Below, in pieces: positions 34,811-47,890 of a stretch of 64,000 nucleotides of DNA. Under the pieces are notes generated by a model. That model was not told where the DNA came from. It searched no databases and worked only from the letters and a program-made list of their open reading frames with translations. The stretch is from Catonia carolina (Eukaryota; Arthropoda; Insecta; Hemiptera; Achilidae): assembly GCA_035578175.1 (NCBI GenBank), contig JAQMRL010000001.1, positions 54,583,553-54,647,552 on the forward strand. The letters are read 5' to 3'. Numbering within the stretch: position 1 is the first letter of the stretch; every line of letters begins with the position of its first letter. Position numbers and translations under genes: made by a program.

Positions 34811-36048
34811 ATTGAGTTCCGTTAAAACAGATGGATGTATTTTTCCGTGACCGAAGTTTATTTTAAAATTAATAATTCAAATTTGCCATTTAATTTTTTT
34901 AACTAGACCAAGATTGTAAATATATTGAAAATAATAAAGATAATTTAAAAAATGTTTCCTATCAGCTTGATAGATCTTCTTTATTTAATATTGAATATAC
35001 AGATGACCATAGCACATAAAATATTATAAAGGTATTTTCAACGTAGTCGTTAATCAGAATTGCTTCTTTGTTTATACAGCACTTTACAATGGTTATTAAT
35101 GGTCGGATACAACCTGTACAGAAATTTATATAAGTTTCACTATACGAGCGAAAGTTACACTAATAAAAGTAATAATAACAGTTGTTAAAAGTATAAAACG
35201 AGGCAAACAATACATTGCGTATAATATTAACAAGTCATATGAGAGACAAGTGTTTACAAATTTATAATCTTCGTTTAAACTAGTTAAGACATAAATTCGT
35301 ATACACTGGTATACAGGTATCGCTTAAGCGAGCTCTCTTAAAGTTGCCTCGGTGAGGATAAACGATCGTGTAGGCTGCAAAGGTTGGGAGCGAAGTCACT
35401 GTAGTAACTAAATAGTGGTGACAGGTGTTGACTTATATGCCAACCGTAATTCTACTCCATAAATATTGTATGTGTTAGCCTATACTATTATGTTCGCGTA
35501 TGTACTTATACGTAGTAAATCATATATCAGTCTACCAGTTTTATTTTAAGTACAGAATTTCAAGAACAACTTAACAATACTTAACCTATCTATATTAAAC
35601 AATTTCAAATAACAAATGTTATTCATAAGTTAACTCGATGATGACTGACATTAAACATTCTCCTTTGCATATTGGAAATAAGCCAGAATACATAAATATA
35701 TTCAACTAAATATAGTAATATATTATTAAATAATAATAATACCAATTCTTAACCTCACAATAGTTAATATTTTGCAATGAAGAAAATTTAAATTAATTAA
35801 AATATTTTAAAAAATTCAATCGTAATGGAATGAGTTATTTTGATTTAAATATGCCATAAATAAGTTAGAATTGTTCAAGATGTATTATACTAGTGTCGGG
35901 ATTTCTTTAATTTATTCATGTAATTTATTGAATAATCACATAAATTTATTTCTGTTAAATAATATATAGTGGTATTGTTTAACTATAAATAGAAAATTTA
36001 CGTCGGAGTGAAAAACAGAAGGCTAAAATATTTATTTCATTTGAAAAA
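34811..36048. other. AT-rich DNA, no gene seen
   Basis: No gene. A GC-richer patch at 35300-35460 contains GTATACACTGGTATAC and could be regulatory, without further support. Confidence 0.35.
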
Positions 36049-36060
36049 ATATATTAAGAT

Positions 36061-36543
36061 TTTTTTTTTTTTTTATAATTATTATTTATTTATTTGGAAC
36101 TGTACAATAACAATACAACGACCAAATTTTAGCACAGAGTAATATAAATCACAGTGATTGTAGGATAAAATTACATGTCCATTGACATTCATTTTGGGTT
36201 CAAAAAATAAAAAACATACAAATAGTAACAAACATAGCAAATAGACATAACAAATTAACAAATATTAAAACTAAGAAATTTGATGATAAATGATGGGGAT
36301 AACAGTAGCACAGAGTGGTGAAATGGTGGAAAGTAGTGGAATGGTGTCATCTCAGCAGGTCTCTGCTCCATCTTCTTTTTAGTCGTCTGGCGAGCCGAGG
36401 ATTGATCAGAATTCCCCTTGCAAGCGGGTTACGGTGGCCGTTCAATTTTGAAGAAACCTCGCGTACAACCTTTTCACTGTTTCGGTAACGTAAGGTATTT
36501 GTAGGTCAGTATGAAGTGTTGAATTTGACACGTAGTACGGAGC
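36061..36543 (-). mobile_element. Jockey-like LINE, short poly(A)-tailed insertion
   Basis: Complete insertion structure: 12-bp direct repeats ATATATTAAGAT at 36049-36060 and 36544-36555, and a poly(A) tail (T-run 36061-36074) preceded by AATAAATAAATAA. The 5' end cuts into the ORF2 C-terminus, readable on the minus strand as APYYVSNSTLHTDLQIPYVT, ETVKRLYARFLQ and, after one frameshift, LARRLKRRWSRDLLR with a stop. Roughly 330 bp of 3' UTR follow. Little decay suggests it is one of the younger insertions here. It has no coding function. Confidence 0.9.
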
Positions 36544-36555
36544 ATATATTAAGAT

Positions 36556-37892
36556 ATGTAGCTTTTTAGTTAAAAAATTAATTTTTGATATAATTGAAAA
36601 TTGTATCAATTAATAAAAAATACATTATTATTTTAAATTTATCTTCTTCTAAGTTGACGTTTGTAAATCCGTATTGAAACCAATATGGACTTACGTATTC
36701 AAATCTACGTAACTTCTAGCAATTCAAAAATAGAACTTGAGCATTTTCAGACAAAAACGTTAGAGAAATTTTTAAAGTTCCTTAGTATATCGGTAGTATA
36801 TAGGCCGAATCCTCATTGACAATAATGAAGCAGGAAATATAAATTCTCAATGAAAGATATCAACTTAGGCTTTACGACAATCCAAGTTACTTGGCTCTAA
36901 AGTTTTTAGGCAATAATAAAATTGGTTTCAATAAATCAAAAATGTAATTCATGTAACAACGTACTTGATCTTTCATACAGACTTGTATAAGAAGCCAGTG
37001 GAGGGAAAAATTAGCAATCTGTACAAACTGTGTACAATCTTAAAATAAAGCATTTTTTGGTTGTGAGATTTTTAACATTCAATGGACTCTAATAACTTAA
37101 TTACGTTTTTTTATTTAAGAACGAATTGTAATGTTGCAGTACGGTAAACAAAAACAATATTATTTCATTATTCCTTCTTTTATCATTTTCAGGAAAAACA
37201 AAATAATATTGTGACTTGATCAATAAACATTTTTCGAAACATAAATCATCGAGTTATCACATTTTACCTGAGATACAACCCTACGTCTGCTTGTTTTCTA
37301 TCTTAAAGCGTTGGAACATTCAAACCGGGCGGAAAGTTTTTTGAGGCTTTAGACTTTCCTTTAGGTTTGCTTTTTATCAGAGTTACAGCGTCTTTATATC
37401 CGGAGAAGTCCTCATGATCTGTCAATCTTTTTCTTCTAGTTCACAGTTCTCTTATTCCCCGATGGCGGTTATCATCCAGAAAGTATACAAATAAAAATAC
37501 AAGACGAAATTTACTTTTCTGTTGAAGATATACTTCTTATATGAATGGTTATTTATCAATACATATTTTTATAATATTTTAATTGCTGTAAGGTTTCCTT
37601 TTCATTCCAATCAAATTTTGATGAATTACTATTAAAAAGTATATTATGAGTGCGTTTACCCACACATAATAAATAAAACCCAAAATTTATAATACATCCA
37701 GAATGAAATTATAGCCTACTTTGCTTTTGTCTAGTGTTGTTGTTTTGCATCTATTTACAACAAATAACTGTACTTTTCAATCGTGATGAAGGAAAAGGGA
37801 AGACATCTTGCGATACTTAAAGAAATACATAGTTTACTAATTAATTTTTTTCTTTAGTAAACATTATATTATTTAATACATGCTAATACGTA
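36556..37892. other. AT-rich DNA, no gene seen
   Basis: No gene. A patch near 37320-37460 is GC-richer but has no long open frame. Confidence 0.4.
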
Positions 37893-38284
37893 TACATAAA
37901 AGGCAGGTAGGGAATTGAATTATTAGCACTAGATCTGCTAGCTCAGGGATACATAAAAATTGTTCTCTTTCTTGTCACATAGTCAGACAAATATATTACT
38001 GAAGCATTTAAGAACAGAAGAGGGAGAGGTGTAAAAGACACTAGTCAGAGTTATCTTCTCTGAGAGTATAAATTTAATTGTACAGCCAGGAATGAAGTAA
38101 ATGCGTCATTTGCAGGGTGGAAAATAGATGGTTTTCAGAGGGCCTGAAATTTTGATAAGCTTACTTTCTCACTCACTGTGGAAGGTAATAGTAAAGCGTG
38201 ATAGTAAAGCATCTCACTCCTTGTTTTACTTAGTAAAGCCTCTGGAGGTTCAAACCAGCTATTCGGCTGATGACGTAAACAACA
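37893..38284 (+). repeat. Interspersed repeat R5, copy 2
   Basis: Full-length relative of 63254-63644: begins GGCAGGTAGGGAATTGAATT, passes CATTTAAGAACAGAAGAGG, TTTTCAGAGGGCCTG and AGTAAAGCCTCTGGAGGTT, and ends GCTGATGACGTAAACAAC. A 61-codon frame inside is not conserved among copies and is not a gene. Confidence 0.8.
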
Positions 38285-38793
38285 ATTATATTTTAGTTAC
38301 TTGTTATTTTTAGAAGATAAAATCAATCTGTTTTTTCAATAAATAATCAAATATATCAAGTAATGAATTTCCAAAGTAAAATATTGTCTACAAAGGTAAT
38401 TATTCAACATGGCAGTGGTAAGAATGTAGTACAACACCAATTTAAAGGTCTTATTCTAATACAAAAACTAATAATTCAGTTTCAGAAGCTTCAAATTAAT
38501 AATAAAATTTACTTAATTTGTTTAATTTAATTTGTAGCTTTTCAAAAAAGACTGAATATAAGTCTTTCTTGATCTTAATACTATTCTACTTTTTTTTATT
38601 TCTATTTAGGAAATTCACAATCTGTTGGAAACAATTAGTGAATGTGATATCACAAAATTTGGGAAAAATTAACATGGTATACAAACGTGAGTGGTGACAC
38701 AGTCCAGTGACAGAACTCCGACGTGAATAGACAAATGTAGCATTAAGTGCAGCATTTAGAACATTGTCATAGATAGTCAATTACAGTACTACG
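38285..38793. other. AT-rich DNA, no gene seen
   Basis: Nothing recognised. Confidence 0.4.
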
Positions 38794-39120
38794 TTAATAG
38801 ATGAGTTCCCGGCTCCATCGACGTTTCAGACGTCTTATTGGATTGTTTGGGGGAGTCTGCGTAGCCAGATTTGAGATCAATGGGTTATGGTGATTCACGA
38901 GTTTCTTCGTAAATTTTGTATATAGTTTTAAGAAAACGTCATTTATGTAGGGTACGTTTAGGTCTGAGTGTAGCGTTCTATTGGTTACATAATATGGGGC
39001 GTTAACTATCCTCCGTAAAAACTTTGATTGGAAACGCTGAATCTTTGCCAATACCGATGGTTTTGCACAGCAGTAAAGCTAACTGGTATAGCTCCATATT
39101 GGTCGAAGATAGGAGTTGAA
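38794..39120 (-). pseudogene. Jockey-like LINE, ORF2 C-terminal end
   Basis: An uninterrupted minus-strand frame encodes IQRFQSKFLRRIVNAPYYVT, NRTLHSDLNVPYINDVFLKL and a final NPIRRLKRRWSRELIY with a stop at 38794-38796. Directly upstream (to about 39120) the TPIFDQYGAI piece corresponds to the PIWTYGIQLWG block. It is 5'-truncated there. No recognisable poly(A) or TSD. Confidence 0.8.
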
Positions 39121-42100
39121 AATGATTAATTTGGACGTAGTTGGTAACTTGGATTCGAATTTAGATTCAAATTTAAAAAGCAATAAAGTAGCTACAAAAT
39201 ATGAAAAGTATTATCGAATATTCTTTTTTTACTTAGTTATTAACATCTTTATGAAAAAGAATGTAAATAAAATAATCCAGTTTCTGTGGAATAATTTTTA
39301 CCTTACAGCATTTATGATCAATCAAGTCGAATCTTCTGATTTATGAGTCAACTTTCATCATTCCACTAGTGAGAAACAGAGAACCGTGATTTAAAACTAA
39401 GATATTCAGGAAGTATTTTGTTTATGTTTCTACGTTCTTTCTAGAATATTTCTGTGTAAATTTTGTGGTTATTGTCAACGATTAGAACGAGTAAATGTAT
39501 GGCCTACAAAATTTAATAGCGATTCTCCATTGTTTGCTCGCTACATGACAAGGCTAAAAAGTAAATGTAGTAAGAACTGCCGAGTTTAGTTACGATACAC
39601 TAGTTGTATATACCATGAAATTCTGCAATAGAGGATGGAAGGATGCATGCAAGACATGTGGCCAGACCAAGCATATAAATCAACCGAAAACAAGGTCAAA
39701 TAAAGTACAGTAGACTACTAATAAGTGGAAAAAATCAACAGTTCTTTCCTCAGTAATCAATATTTCATACAAACAACAGCTAACGTATAATTGCAGAAAT
39801 TACTTAGAAGATATTTTATCATAAAACATAGTTTTCTTAGATGCAAATAATAACAAAAGTCCATAAATCATTTTTCTTTTCATTTCGTTACGCGTTCAGA
39901 AACACTATCTTCATAAAATATAAATCGTATAATATCAATGAACAGCCCATCATTTAACGTTCAAATCGATATTGGTATGTGATTTAAATACACTCACGGT
40001 TTATCTAAACAAAGTATCAAATTACCTGCCATTTTACCATACCGATTGCAGCGCTAGACGATGATCCACACTGCAAAGTGACGGTTCTTGGTTTGTTGGT
40101 TTGATTTCCGGCTATGGTCTGAAATTATTACTCGTTAACACTCACTGATTCTATACCGTTACCCATAGACGTCAATAATAAATCGAAGCAATTGATACGA
40201 TTTTAAATAAACTAAAATTTTAAAAAATTAACCAGTTTATTGTGAATTTACACGTAAGATTGTCTATCTGAATTCAATAATATTACGACATGAAAATTAC
40301 GATGAAGCTGCAATAAAAATAATTCGAAAAAGTCCTTTGTAGACATCAAAATTTTAATTTTTTAAGTTTTCTAAGTTGATTTATTGAAAATCTCATTAAT
40401 TTTATTAATGTTTAATAGGTTATTAGATAATATGTATAATGCAAATAAATATTGGTGCATTGCGAATATTTGTTTTGACTCTACACAAAGATTATCACCT
40501 TCAACCCAGCAGAAGTGCTGCCGGAACTACTTTTTGGGGTTTTCCTCTCAGCTACCATAGTGGATTTTGAGGTTTAATTTTTACAGAATAATTGGTTTTG
40601 AATTAAATCGAGACTATATTTTCTAATTTAAGTCTGTTTGTTGAAGATTATTTCGAAACTACAATTTGACAACTTCAATGACTAAACTTAATAATTTGGT
40701 TTGTTTGTCAGAGTTGTCAGTGTTTTCTTATTAAAAATTGACTTGTACAATTCTGGGTTTCAACCGCCTGTTCAAAGCTGGTTATTCTGGATCGTCGTAA
40801 GAATAGTCTGAGATAAAATTCAATTTATTCAAACTGTTTTTCGAGTTTTTCATAAAAATCTCTCCAATATAGACAAATTGCATTCACCATACATTTGTGA
40901 ATTTTTTTACAACCCATGGCGTTCTCACCGCTATACATATAATTATTTTCTTCTGCAATACCTGTAATTTGATGGGCGATTTTTTTTTGCTTATCTTAAA
41001 TAGACAGAACAGCATTAAGTGAGTACCGGTCGTAAGAGTGATGTATACAGGAATTTAATATAAGTAGGTCTTAAAAAGTTGAAATTCTTAGTAGATTTAA
41101 CACAGCCAGTTTTGGATAAGCTTATTTAAATTTTATTGAAATGTTAATTATCCCAGTAAAATTAGTTTTAATGTATACGTAGACCCAAGTATTTTTGGGA
41201 CTGAATTTTACTAATTCCACTAATATTATATGACTGATTTTTGGTATCCATGATTCATACTAGTACAAATAAGCATGGGTTTCCAACAATATTGATAAAT
41301 TTTCCAATATACTGATGATAATAATTATTATTTTAGTATTATTCTTTTGCAAAAAATACACAAGAAAAAAATATGAAACAAACGGATGATTAGCCATTGA
41401 AATTGCAGAATGGGATGTGAGGATACGTATAATAAGACTTGTGGCAATAAAAATATACATCAAACTCATGAAACACCATAGGAGAACACAGTTTTTGTCT
41501 TATTACTTGAATACTACCTGCAGACAACCTGCCAGTGTTTAAGTCGAGCGGACGAAGTTACTGTCATAAAGCAAGGAATCGTTCTTTTGCTCAATTGTTC
41601 GTTTCCTGGAAGTCAGGAAATATTTTCCAATCTGCCGTATCCTTAACTGCAACTATTACAAATTGTATTGATAATACCGTCCCGGCTACCTTTTTATTTT
41701 TTCTTTAATTTTGTTTTACACCCTTCCGTTTTTAAAACCACATTTTACTGTTATTGCTATAACAAAAATAAGCAGATATGATACGTCTTGGTTAAGTAAA
41801 CTGGTAGACATTACAGATAATTTTGTTTTTCCGAATTATTATTGCTATTTATTTACCAACTCAATTTTCTCAATATTTCTCCCAGTTGAAACTATCTATT
41901 CTTATCAATTTATGCAATAATTCAACACTGAATCTTTAAATAATTCTATTGCAAACTTTTTTAACGTTTTGTACTACTCCTCACCTAAAAATTACTTATT
42001 TTAATATTTTATTAAGAAATATCTCGCAGTATTATTGTTTATTACTTTAATAATTAATTTTTGCACTTTTACTATGTATACATAATAGGTCATAATATGT

Positions 42101-45100
42101 AAAATTTAAAGAGTTTTAACGATTTGGGGCGATCAGAAATAATCCTCGATTACTAAAATAATTCAATGCAGAAAAAATGCTACAAATTTTTAGATGCACG
42201 GTAACCGACTCTGCACAAATTTTAAAAATTGTGTATTTAAGCTAAAATCAGATAAAAAAGTAACGTAATATGGTTAATAAAATAAACAGGAAACCATTTT
42301 TTTATTGATGTTACTTAAATGTATTTTACCTCATCTTCAAAAAACAGAAATCTAAATAAATAAAACAAAATCAACGAAATACAGTCTTTTCCTTCTGTTT
42401 TATTGAATATATATGTAATAACTCATGTTTCGATAAAATAAATTTATTTACGCTATTAAATTATATTTATAACGTTACATTTTATCGCATGAATTCTGTT
42501 GCAATAAGAAAAAACGTAAGTTTTCCCCTTCGGAAATAAATTCAAATGAGTAATTTTTTTTAAAACGTTTTTTTTAAATCCCACTAACCAAAATAAATTT
42601 AAGTTACATTTTTGAAAAATTTATAAAGTATCTTATGTTCATGATGTTTTTTTTTTATTAATTTTGATTTTCAGTTCTATTTCCACAATTACTTGATTAT
42701 TGTCTTTATATTGTATTTAGTTGGTAGGCCTACTATAATTCTATTATAAAAAGAAATTTAGGTGTTAAAAAAATCAACTTTTCGTCTTTCTTTTAATTTG
42801 GTATTTAGGTAACCAATTATTACTTATATTTAAAAATGTACTTTACAATTAAAATTATGAAATTAGAAAATTTCTTATTGTTTACCACTTTAGTAGTTGT
42901 GTTAATCAGGATTCTAACGTCGGGTCATTCGAAAATTATGTTATATCGATTATTCGAAGTGTATAAATTTATCTTATATTTTTACCAGATTCAGTACCTC
43001 TTTGAAGAGAGGAATCTGGTTTACTGAATTAATTTAAGATCAATATTAATTTGATCTTGACACGCAGTAATTAATAAATTACCTGAAGATACACAAAAAT
43101 ATCTGAAAATAGTGCACTGCGAAAAAGAACATACATTATAGGTACTATTTTTTAAGTTTCATGGTTAATTTCTTGAATTAAGTAAAATTTAAATTTAAAA
43201 AAGTGAAATGCGTAAGTATATCTTCCCATACATTAAAAATACTAGTTTGATATATTAAAAATAAAATAGACATGAAAAGATTTTTTTTTTAAATGAAGAT
43301 AATTAAACTCTAGTAGATTTTTTATTACGGATATTGTAACTGAAATCATCATTAAGTGGTAGTTTTATGGATGAGCAAGAGAATTTATAAATTTAAAATA
43401 TCAATTTTTGTTGTTACGTAGTATTCTGTTGCAACTATTGTCTTCCCGTAAATTTAATAAGTTACATGAACTTTTGTTTTAGGGTATATAATTGTTTTAA
43501 CTTAAAACTACTTGTAACTTCTTGTTTATAAATTTTAATTGTATTCAATCGTTTCATTTTTTTTTTAAATATTAAAGTTCTAGACTTCTCAAAATTATTT
43601 TTAATACAGTAAAATCAGATGGAATTTTGCTCTTGGTTCCCACAATTTTACGAGTCAATATTAAAGTATCGTTTTGTGTAAATTTTTAAGTATTTATTCA
43701 CAATTATAATACTACATCTGTAGGATATAATGGAAATATAATATGACTAAAGACTAAGACATAGTTCATGAGTCAGCAGGAAGTTTTTTGACCTGGTCCA
43801 ATGCACTAAATAAATTTATGATTTTCTATAATTTCCCTTACATTAGTTTTTATTTTTTTTTTTTGAATTTATTATGCATGTAGAGCTGGCTTTGAAATTA
43901 TTCATCAATGTGTCAGTCTTTAATTAAAAATAAATTTCTGTATCTTAAACCGAGACTTCTTCGTGAGTTGCCTGGTGATTTCGCTTCATCTAGATGACAT
44001 ATGAGTTACTTTTAATGAAATTGAGGTTTACGATTAAACCGATATGACAGCTTCATAAAACATTCACGGTTTGTCACCAAAATTCGATTTAGTACGAAAA
44101 AGGGTCACTCATTAATATTATCCTGAAATTTTCGATTAAAATCTTTGGCTGTTGACATGACAGACGGTTTAGCGGTTAAAAAAAATAATTTGGCTATTTA
44201 AGGAGCAAACTGAATTATAAAGCTCTAAAAATGGAAAAGTCGTAATTTAATTCTCTTTAATAGGTTAAGTTCTGAATGAAATCTTATTAACTCATTTTTA
44301 ATTTCCATATGTCACAGGTGGTTTCGTTAAATTTTACACTCCAATTTAATTAGGCCTTAACTATGCACTTAATCCGAATTATTCAATTATTTACTAATTG
44401 ATGGTAATTCATTGGCCACACAAACAGCAATAATTAATTCAATGCACAAAACAATTTTTCAACAGCTAAATAAATTATTCTAATTCCTGAAATTAAGTTC
44501 CGTGAAAATATCTTCTAAGATATTTTTCTTATGAAATTGAATAAAATCTTTTAAATCCTGCACAGTTCCGAAAATTTCCATGGATTTTATCTTAAGGGTT
44601 ATCCTTTCAACTTTATCTAATTTAAGAAATTTTAAATTATAATCGGTTTTGCTTATATTGATGAATACCAAACCGGTAATAACATTACTATCAGTCCATC
44701 AACATTCTAACAGTAATGCTTGTATACAAAATGTAGAAAAATCTTTGTAATTACTGTACAAGAATTCACTGTGAAGTTTGTCCACAACTGTTTTCTGATA
44801 ATGTAAATAATTAAAAAAGAAGAGAAGAATAGAAAAAAATATTCTGAACGAAACCAATTTATAATTAAAACAAACGTTTTTGCGTTTCTTTTAAATTGGT
44901 ACTTTATTAGTTATATTTACCTTCAATCATTGAATCATGGGGTTGAAATCATGTTACGATTTTAACCAATAGCTTTATTTAATTTTAATCTGTCCGCTTG
45001 CATCCAAATATTAGTGAAAAAGGTGACAGATTAGATAGAGTGCTACATCTTAAAATGGCAAGTGACTTGCAAAAAGAATTAGAAAAATATTTAGAAGCAT

Positions 45101-45238
45101 GGCAATATTGAATATTTTTTACGACGTAAATATTGGGAGCGGTTTGTTTGAATTTATAATATAGTTATGACTAAACAGCTGTATTTTTTTGTTTTAGTCC
45201 CTTATGTATTAATTGCAATCTGTTCAATTTAAGAACAG
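39121..45238. other. Long AT-rich stretch, no gene seen
   Basis: Six kilobases without a supported gene. A weak tRNA-like patch at 40045-40120 (GGTTTGATTTCC resembles a B box) could be an old SINE C head. Short open frames such as 41260-41469, 41711-41920 and 42836-43027 are A/T-driven and hydrophobic by composition. Confidence 0.4.
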
Positions 45239-45516
45239 TAAGAAACCCCTGACCCAATGAGATGGGGGTTATATGTATGACGTGTAAATGAGGTGCAGTC
45301 TTGTTCAGACCCAGAACGACCATTTCCGAGAAGTGTTGTTAATTGAACACCAACCATCAAAGTACACTGGTAATCATAGTTTAGTACTCAAATCCATATA
45401 AAAGTATAACTACCTTTATTAGGATTTGAACCACGGAACGTTCGTCTCCTAAAAATAGTTGTTAAACAGTCGACTCAGGCGATGACTTGGTCACTAGACC
45501 AACATGGTGGGTTCAA
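45239..45516 (-). repeat. tRNA-derived SINE B, copy 4 (best preserved head)
   Basis: Minus strand: TTGAACCCACCATGTTGGTC with an A box-like TGGTCTAGTGACC, a canonical B box GGTTCAAATCC (45422-45432, reversed), the body ending in CAGTGTACTTTGATGGTTGG, and the 3' end CATTTACACGTCATACATA with CTCATTGGGTC. About 278 bp. Both pol III boxes are intact, so this copy defines the family. Confidence 0.85.
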
Positions 45517-47764
45517 AATTTTTAGAATATTTTTTCTATTCATTAAGAAAAAGATATGTTATAATAACAATGGTTAGCTTTCTTTTCTGAATTGAGATGA
45601 AAGTTTTAACATAGATCGATCGTTCCTTGAAATGATAAATCTGTTTGTTGTGAGAAAAATATAAATTTCATTATATTTGTAAATTTAATTTAGAAGAAGT
45701 AATAGTGAATTGATTAATTAATCAGTTTTGAGTTAACTTTTTTAAATAATCTGATAACTAATTGCTCTACTACGGGTATGTTGGTTTACATTTATTTTTA
45801 TTAAAGATTGATTTAAGAATAATACGTAATTAGAAACCACATACTACATACACCCTTTTGGTGACCAACATGGAACTGTATTAAATATTTATATAAATAT
45901 GCATATAAAGAAAATTTTATTATTTTAAAATAAAAAAAAATATTATGACAGAAAAGATTTAGTTAGTAAATTTCTGTCACTTATATTTCTGAAACTAGTT
46001 TCTTGAGAATGTCTTCCATAAGAATTAAACATCTAACTTCTGCCATAACGTCTAAAACAATCATATGCAGCAACAAATCAGAAGTTATCAAAACAATACT
46101 TTACAGAATTTTCACACGATATAAAGCTTATTTAGATTATACGTTAAGAAACACTACATAGAAAACCCACAAGTGGATCAACGGAATTTATTTCAACAAT
46201 ATTATTAGTTCTTAGATTTTTGGTTTTTACGTTAATTTACAATCTGTTAAAAATTAACAATTTTCAATTTTTATGAAGTTGTAAAGTTATTTACTCGCAT
46301 AGATATTTTTGTGCTGTCACCAGTGTTGCATCCAAACTTATTACTTTATATCAGGGCTCTTCCGCACCAAAGAGCAAAATCCATACGTACAACAAATGTA
46401 GTACAGATTTTGGCCTGTACATATGGAAAATACGTCGCATACCATTCATTCCCCAATGAAGAATTTTTAAATAAATATTATTTGAACTTATATTAAATTA
46501 GTCTGATAATGATACACTAGTAGTTTGATTATTGAATTTGAACTCAATATAAATACATGTTTTATTTATTTTAAAAGTTTTCTTTAAAACACAGTATCTT
46601 ATTCTTGGTCTTTCTTCTTCAGCCCGCGTTCATTCTTCAACACATTATTTTATTCTTGCATTGCACCACTCAGTTGTTATTTTTGCCTTTTTACAACTTC
46701 TTAGAAATGTGTAACCTTTTCTATTATTTTTGTATTGTTTATTATTTTCATTTATTATTTACTTTAATATTACAAAGTTATTTATAGCTGTTTCTTTACA
46801 AAATTGATCAGTTAATTGGAAGACATACAACTAATAAATATTGTTTGTTTACTTGACAATATATTAGGTAAATTCGTGAATCGCCCCTTGGTTATTAGTA
46901 GTTACGTACGAACAACATGGTACTGTATACGTAATCGAAAGTTCATGATTTAGGAAATGCTCTAGGCGTTGTTTATTTTCTATATTGCACCTTCTAGTAA
47001 ATTTTGATCTATTGCAGTTACTGCAATATTGTTTTCTAAGTTATTTTAATTTTAAACTACTTGTCTAAATAACTAAATTTTAAACTATATAGTTTATTAG
47101 GTTTATATACATGTGCTTAAACTTAAAGAATTTATTACTACATTAAAAATGTATTAATGTTATATTACGTTATATTTTTTTCTACCTTAAATAGGCTACA
47201 TGAACTAAAATAAATTTGTTTGCCAATATAAACAAAAAAATAAATACTTTATTAGCGAAACAGTTTTTTCTTCCAACATCATGGTATGTTATTCTATAGC
47301 TACTATTTAAAAAGAAATGAAATTAAGTAAATCATCTAATTTTATTTTCATATTAAATAAAAATATTAATATTTTGTTCTCTGTTCACTTACTTTATTTT
47401 ACTCTACGACAAGTAATCTGTGGTTGTCAATAATCTTTCCTAATTTTTTAAAAATATTTGAGAAAAATTCATCATTCAAGTTGTCGATCAATATTATACA
47501 TTTTTTAATGAGAAGACAAAACTTATTCTTAACTATTTTTTTATCTTAAGCCCATACTCAAGAGTTTTGGAGTTACCATTGAAATTTTCTAGCAACGGTA
47601 TAAGCCAATAGTGTTATATCAACGCTTTTCTCATGCATAATATACTTTTTTAAATATTTTTGAAAAACTCAAACCTCCTTAATTTGGGATATCAATAAAC
47701 GTTTTTTTTTGTTTTGTGATCACATTTAAGATTCCAATTTCAAAACGTTCACAATGAAAAAGGT
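45517..47764. other. AT-rich DNA, no gene seen
   Basis: Nothing recognised; the 60-codon hydrophobic frames near 46311-46787 look like composition artefacts. Confidence 0.4.
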
Positions 47765-47890
47765 CATAATAATATCAGGATCCTGCGTTCGATTCCCGAT
47801 TAGGTCTAGCACTTATTCATCTTTTTATTACATCATATCATTACCTACGCGCAAGACAAGACTTACGTAGGCACCATCACACAATAAATT
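47765..47890 (+). repeat. tRNA-derived SINE C, copy 2 (5'-truncated)
   Basis: Begins within the head and keeps the B box CGTTCGATTCC (47786-47796), CCGATTAGGTCTAGC and the tail GACTTACGTAGGCACCATCA with CACAATAAATTATTA. Collinear with 23403-23560. Confidence 0.75.

Noticed and set aside
36061..36074. T-run as a pol III terminator or simple repeat
   Set aside because: The 12-bp duplications and preceding AATAAA show that it is the poly(A) tail of a minus-strand jockey.
39121..45238. Several 61-69-codon frames as small host genes
   Set aside because: Codon content follows the A/T composition, no motifs, and similar frames appear throughout random AT-rich DNA.
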